Source of the DNA: a bacterium
Lineage (GTDB): Bacteria; Oederibacteriota; PGYV01; DSBP01
DNA: 8,634 nucleotides
Reading direction: 5' to 3'
Assembly (NCBI GenBank): GCA_011049465.1
Contig: DSBP01000271.1
Location: forward strand, 1 to 8,634
The notes under the pieces are model-generated. The model had not been told where the DNA came from, ran no database searches, and saw nothing but the letters and a program-made list of their open reading frames with translations. Shown in pieces: positions 8,201 through 8,634 of this stretch. Position 1 is the first letter of the stretch. Every line of letters starts with the position of its first letter. Position numbers and translations under genes: made by a program.

Positions 8201-8401
8201 GCCGGATGTAAAGGTGTTGCACGGCATGTTTTTTAGCCGGTCCTCAAGCACGGTTTCAAGTATGACATTCCCGGCCTTCCCCCCCCGAAGCCGCATAGCC
8301 TCAGCAGGCGTTATGTACTCATAGCCGAGGTTTATAAGAAGCTGAAGAGCAGGTATCTGAGAAATGTGGTCTTCTTTGAAAGAAGGCGTATCATTTGGCA
8401 T
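5225..8401 (-). CDS. hsdR: Type I restriction enzyme, R (translocase/endonuclease) subunit HsdR
   Basis: The product is 1058 residues, close to EcoR124I HsdR (about 1040). It is the ATP-dependent motor and nuclease of the HsdR2M2S complex. The N-terminal HSDR_N nuclease has a PD-(D/E)xK core: D156 (RRPDIV) and E170-x-K172 (IECKRP). Superfamily-2 helicase motifs follow: I HTQGSGKS (342-349, K348), II DEGH (443-446), III TGTPL (470-474), V SKLLTGFDAP (669-678) and VI QAIARVNR (696-703). Residues from about 750 are a helical domain that contacts the methylase core. All key residues are present, so it appears intact. I chose ATG at 8401 because AAGGAGAGG lies just upstream. A longer in-frame start at 8485 would add 28 residues (including FAKATADK) that are translated palindromic repeat and not part of the family. 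It overlaps the hsdS end by 11 bases and the peptidase start by 4. Confidence 0.95.
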   Translation of the reverse strand: MPNDTPSFKEDHISQIPALQLLINLGYEYITPAEAMRLRGGKAGNVILETVLEDRLKNMPCNTFTSGGKEYQFSNSSVSEAINTLKKMPYDGLIRNNEQIYDLLSLGKIFEETLPSGKKSFDLKYIDWENISDNIYHVTEEFSVETSDGVHHRRPDIVLFINGIPVCVIECKRPDMKKPVEQAISQQLRNQAREEIYYLFTFSQILIALSVDDASYGTTGTPIKFWSKWKERSNDAADIQALINKPLNSDVKTGIFKERYQYALKYFEDMESMGRQVTEQDRVIYRLCRHERLMDLIRYFIIFDAGEKKIARHQQFFVVKSAVERVKQYETKSKRKGGVIWHTQGSGKSLTMVMLSKAIAMESSISNPRVIIVTDRINLDKQIRDTFRHCGIDAKRAGSGTDLLKLLENEQNTVMTTVLFKFRSAVRKSDKEINTENVFVLADEGHRSHYGTARGTMERMLPGACYIGFTGTPLMKDEKRSTIEKFGGFIDPTYTIEEATEDGAVVRLIYEGRMNILNVNQEETDKWFVRESEGLSYGQQADLKREYTRKSRLMSVEDNIKAIAYDISEHYSKNWKDTGFKAQLATGSKADALKYKKYLDSFGKVTSEVLISGPDDREGYEDVDEEPNDEVKKFWKKMMERFGDSEKYEEQIVNMFKHGDEPEIIIVVSKLLTGFDAPRNAILYLAKELHDHTLLQAIARVNRVCEGKEYGFIVDYAGILGELDKALTFYKALGRFEESDLKGALISMKEEVKQVSEDYTNLKAMFRSIKNKQDSEEYLRVLNDEEIRDKFYERISRFSLRMGIVLSSGIFYEEVDEKQIEEYKRHLKFFQNLRRMSKNRYAEKLDMAEYEPKIKRILDTYITSGDMVQLTGQVDIFDSVKFEKAVEQVEGKAAKADTIAYNTQRTIKEKFDEDPVFFKKFSELLKDAIEAFKAERISDAQYLDKVKDIAQSVVNKDSEGLPEEIKGNGAVAAIYRVVEDGLKDSEKAGGIDMSKTAFMIEDIVNRHAIVDWQENEDAKKSMLNSLEDYMIDELGVDYNSVDVISTEIMKIALSRYTK

Positions 8402-8634
8402 GTTTTCCTCTCCTTTGTCCGCCGTAGCCTTGGCGAAGGTGGATTGTCCGCCGACTTGTGGGCCGAAGCCTTGGCGTAGGCTCAAGCCTCGGCGAAGGCG
8501 GATTGTCCTTAGTTTTTACCCTTATTTTCCCTGTCAAAAGCTGTTGCATAAGGCCTTTTTTTTGGAGTTTTAATAATTCTGATTTTTGTATTAACAAATT
8601 AATTTCTTTGTCTATATGAGATAGTACATCTACA
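8391..8634 (-). CDS. hsdS: Type I restriction specificity subunit HsdS, C-terminal end (partial)
   Basis: The reading frame is open from the window edge: 80 codons plus TGA at 8391-8393, with its 5' part outside the window. The first visible residues (VDVLSHIDKEINLL...) lead into LLKLQKKGLMQQLLTGKIRVK, the characteristic end of HsdS: the distal conserved helix plus the terminal LLTGKIRV motif. HsdS reads the bipartite target and anchors two HsdM subunits. Most HsdS proteins stop within a few residues of this motif. Here about 38 more residues follow (from DNPPSPRLEP to the end), and most of them are translated from the palindromic repeat at 8415-8508. The stop overlaps hsdR by 11 bases, so both genes belong to one operon. 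The target sequence cannot be inferred because the recognition domains are missing. Confidence 0.9.
   Translation of the reverse strand, partial: VDVLSHIDKEINLLIQKSELLKLQKKGLMQQLLTGKIRVKTKDNPPSPRLEPTPRLRPTSRRTIHLRQGYGGQRRGKHAK
8407..8415 (-). promoter_or_regulatory. Ribosome binding site of hsdR
   Basis: The minus strand reads AAGGAGAGG, with AGGAG 8 bases before ATG at 8401. It lies exactly at the edge of the palindromic repeat cluster and inside the last codons of hsdS. It decides the start of hsdR in favour of 8401 over the upstream in-frame start. Confidence 0.8.
8415..8508. repeat. Palindromic repeat cluster inserted at the hsdS-hsdR junction
   Basis: A GC-rich block contains two direct 24-bp copies (8426-8449 and 8485-8508) that differ at two positions and are spaced 59 bp apart. 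It also has a 10-bp TTGTCCGCCG direct repeat (8415-8424 and 8444-8453) and an imperfect hairpin at 8469-8498 whose centre is AGGCT-TG-AGCCT on the minus strand. Different frames read FAKATADK, LRQGYGGQ and SLRQGFG, peptides I recall as recurring in proteins from uncultured candidate phyla. It therefore looks like a dispersed genomic repeat comparable in behaviour to Rickettsia palindromic elements. Its length (94 bases) keeps the hsdS frame open. Confidence 0.8.
8469..8498. repeat. Imperfect stem-loop within the palindromic cluster
   Basis: Two 14-base arms flank a 2-base centre. On the minus strand CCTTCGCCGAGGCT faces AGCCTACGCCAAGG, with 11 of 14 positions paired. No T-run follows, so it is not a standard terminator, and it lies inside the hsdS reading frame. 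Confidence 0.6.

Noticed and set aside
8402..8485. HsdR starting at 8485 with 28 extra residues
   Set aside because: The extra residues are translated palindromic repeat. A good ribosome site precedes ATG at 8401, and the 1058-residue protein matches family length.

Overview
The window reads as chromosomal sequence from an uncultured Gram-negative-type bacterium, about 45-50% GC by eye. Two things point that way. One gene product has a Sec signal peptide, TPR-like repeats and a C-terminal peptidoglycan-binding SPOR domain, as expected of a periplasmic protein. The hsdS-hsdR junction also carries a GC-rich palindromic repeat whose translations (FAKATADK, LRQGYGGQ) I remember from proteins of candidate-phylum metagenome assemblies. 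That recollection is not a database result, and the phylum cannot be fixed from this window.

Layout: every convincing gene is on the minus strand, so the order of transcription runs from right to left. (1) 8634-4518 is the distal part of a type I restriction-modification operon: the 3' end of hsdS (cut by the window edge), the complete hsdR (5225-8401), and a DUF45/YgjP-type zinc metallopeptidase (4518-5228) joined to hsdR by an ATGA overlap. hsdM and most of hsdS would lie beyond the right edge. (2) 4446-742 is a second tight operon: an RlmD/RumA-type uracil-5-methyltransferase, MiaB (tRNA methylthiotransferase) and a TPR-SPOR protein. An extended -10 promoter candidate lies just upstream at 4473-4481. 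Both RNA-modifying enzymes carry [4Fe-4S] clusters and TRAM domains. (3) 1-741 holds no credible gene. It contains two tandem copies of a repeat unit of about 325 bp. Each copy contains a long inverted repeat that could fold, as plus-strand RNA, into a 32-position stem with one mismatch, plus a second, mutually exclusive helix. AT-rich boundary motifs flank the units.

How the parts work together: HsdS (target recognition), HsdM (outside the window) and HsdR (ATP-driven translocation and cleavage) form the restriction complex. The metallopeptidase is translationally coupled to hsdR and may act on it or on the complex, which is inference. RlmD and MiaB mature rRNA or tRNA, and the SPOR protein acts in the envelope. 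The least explained parts are the structured tandem repeats at the left end and the palindromic repeat cluster that has lengthened the HsdS C-terminus.
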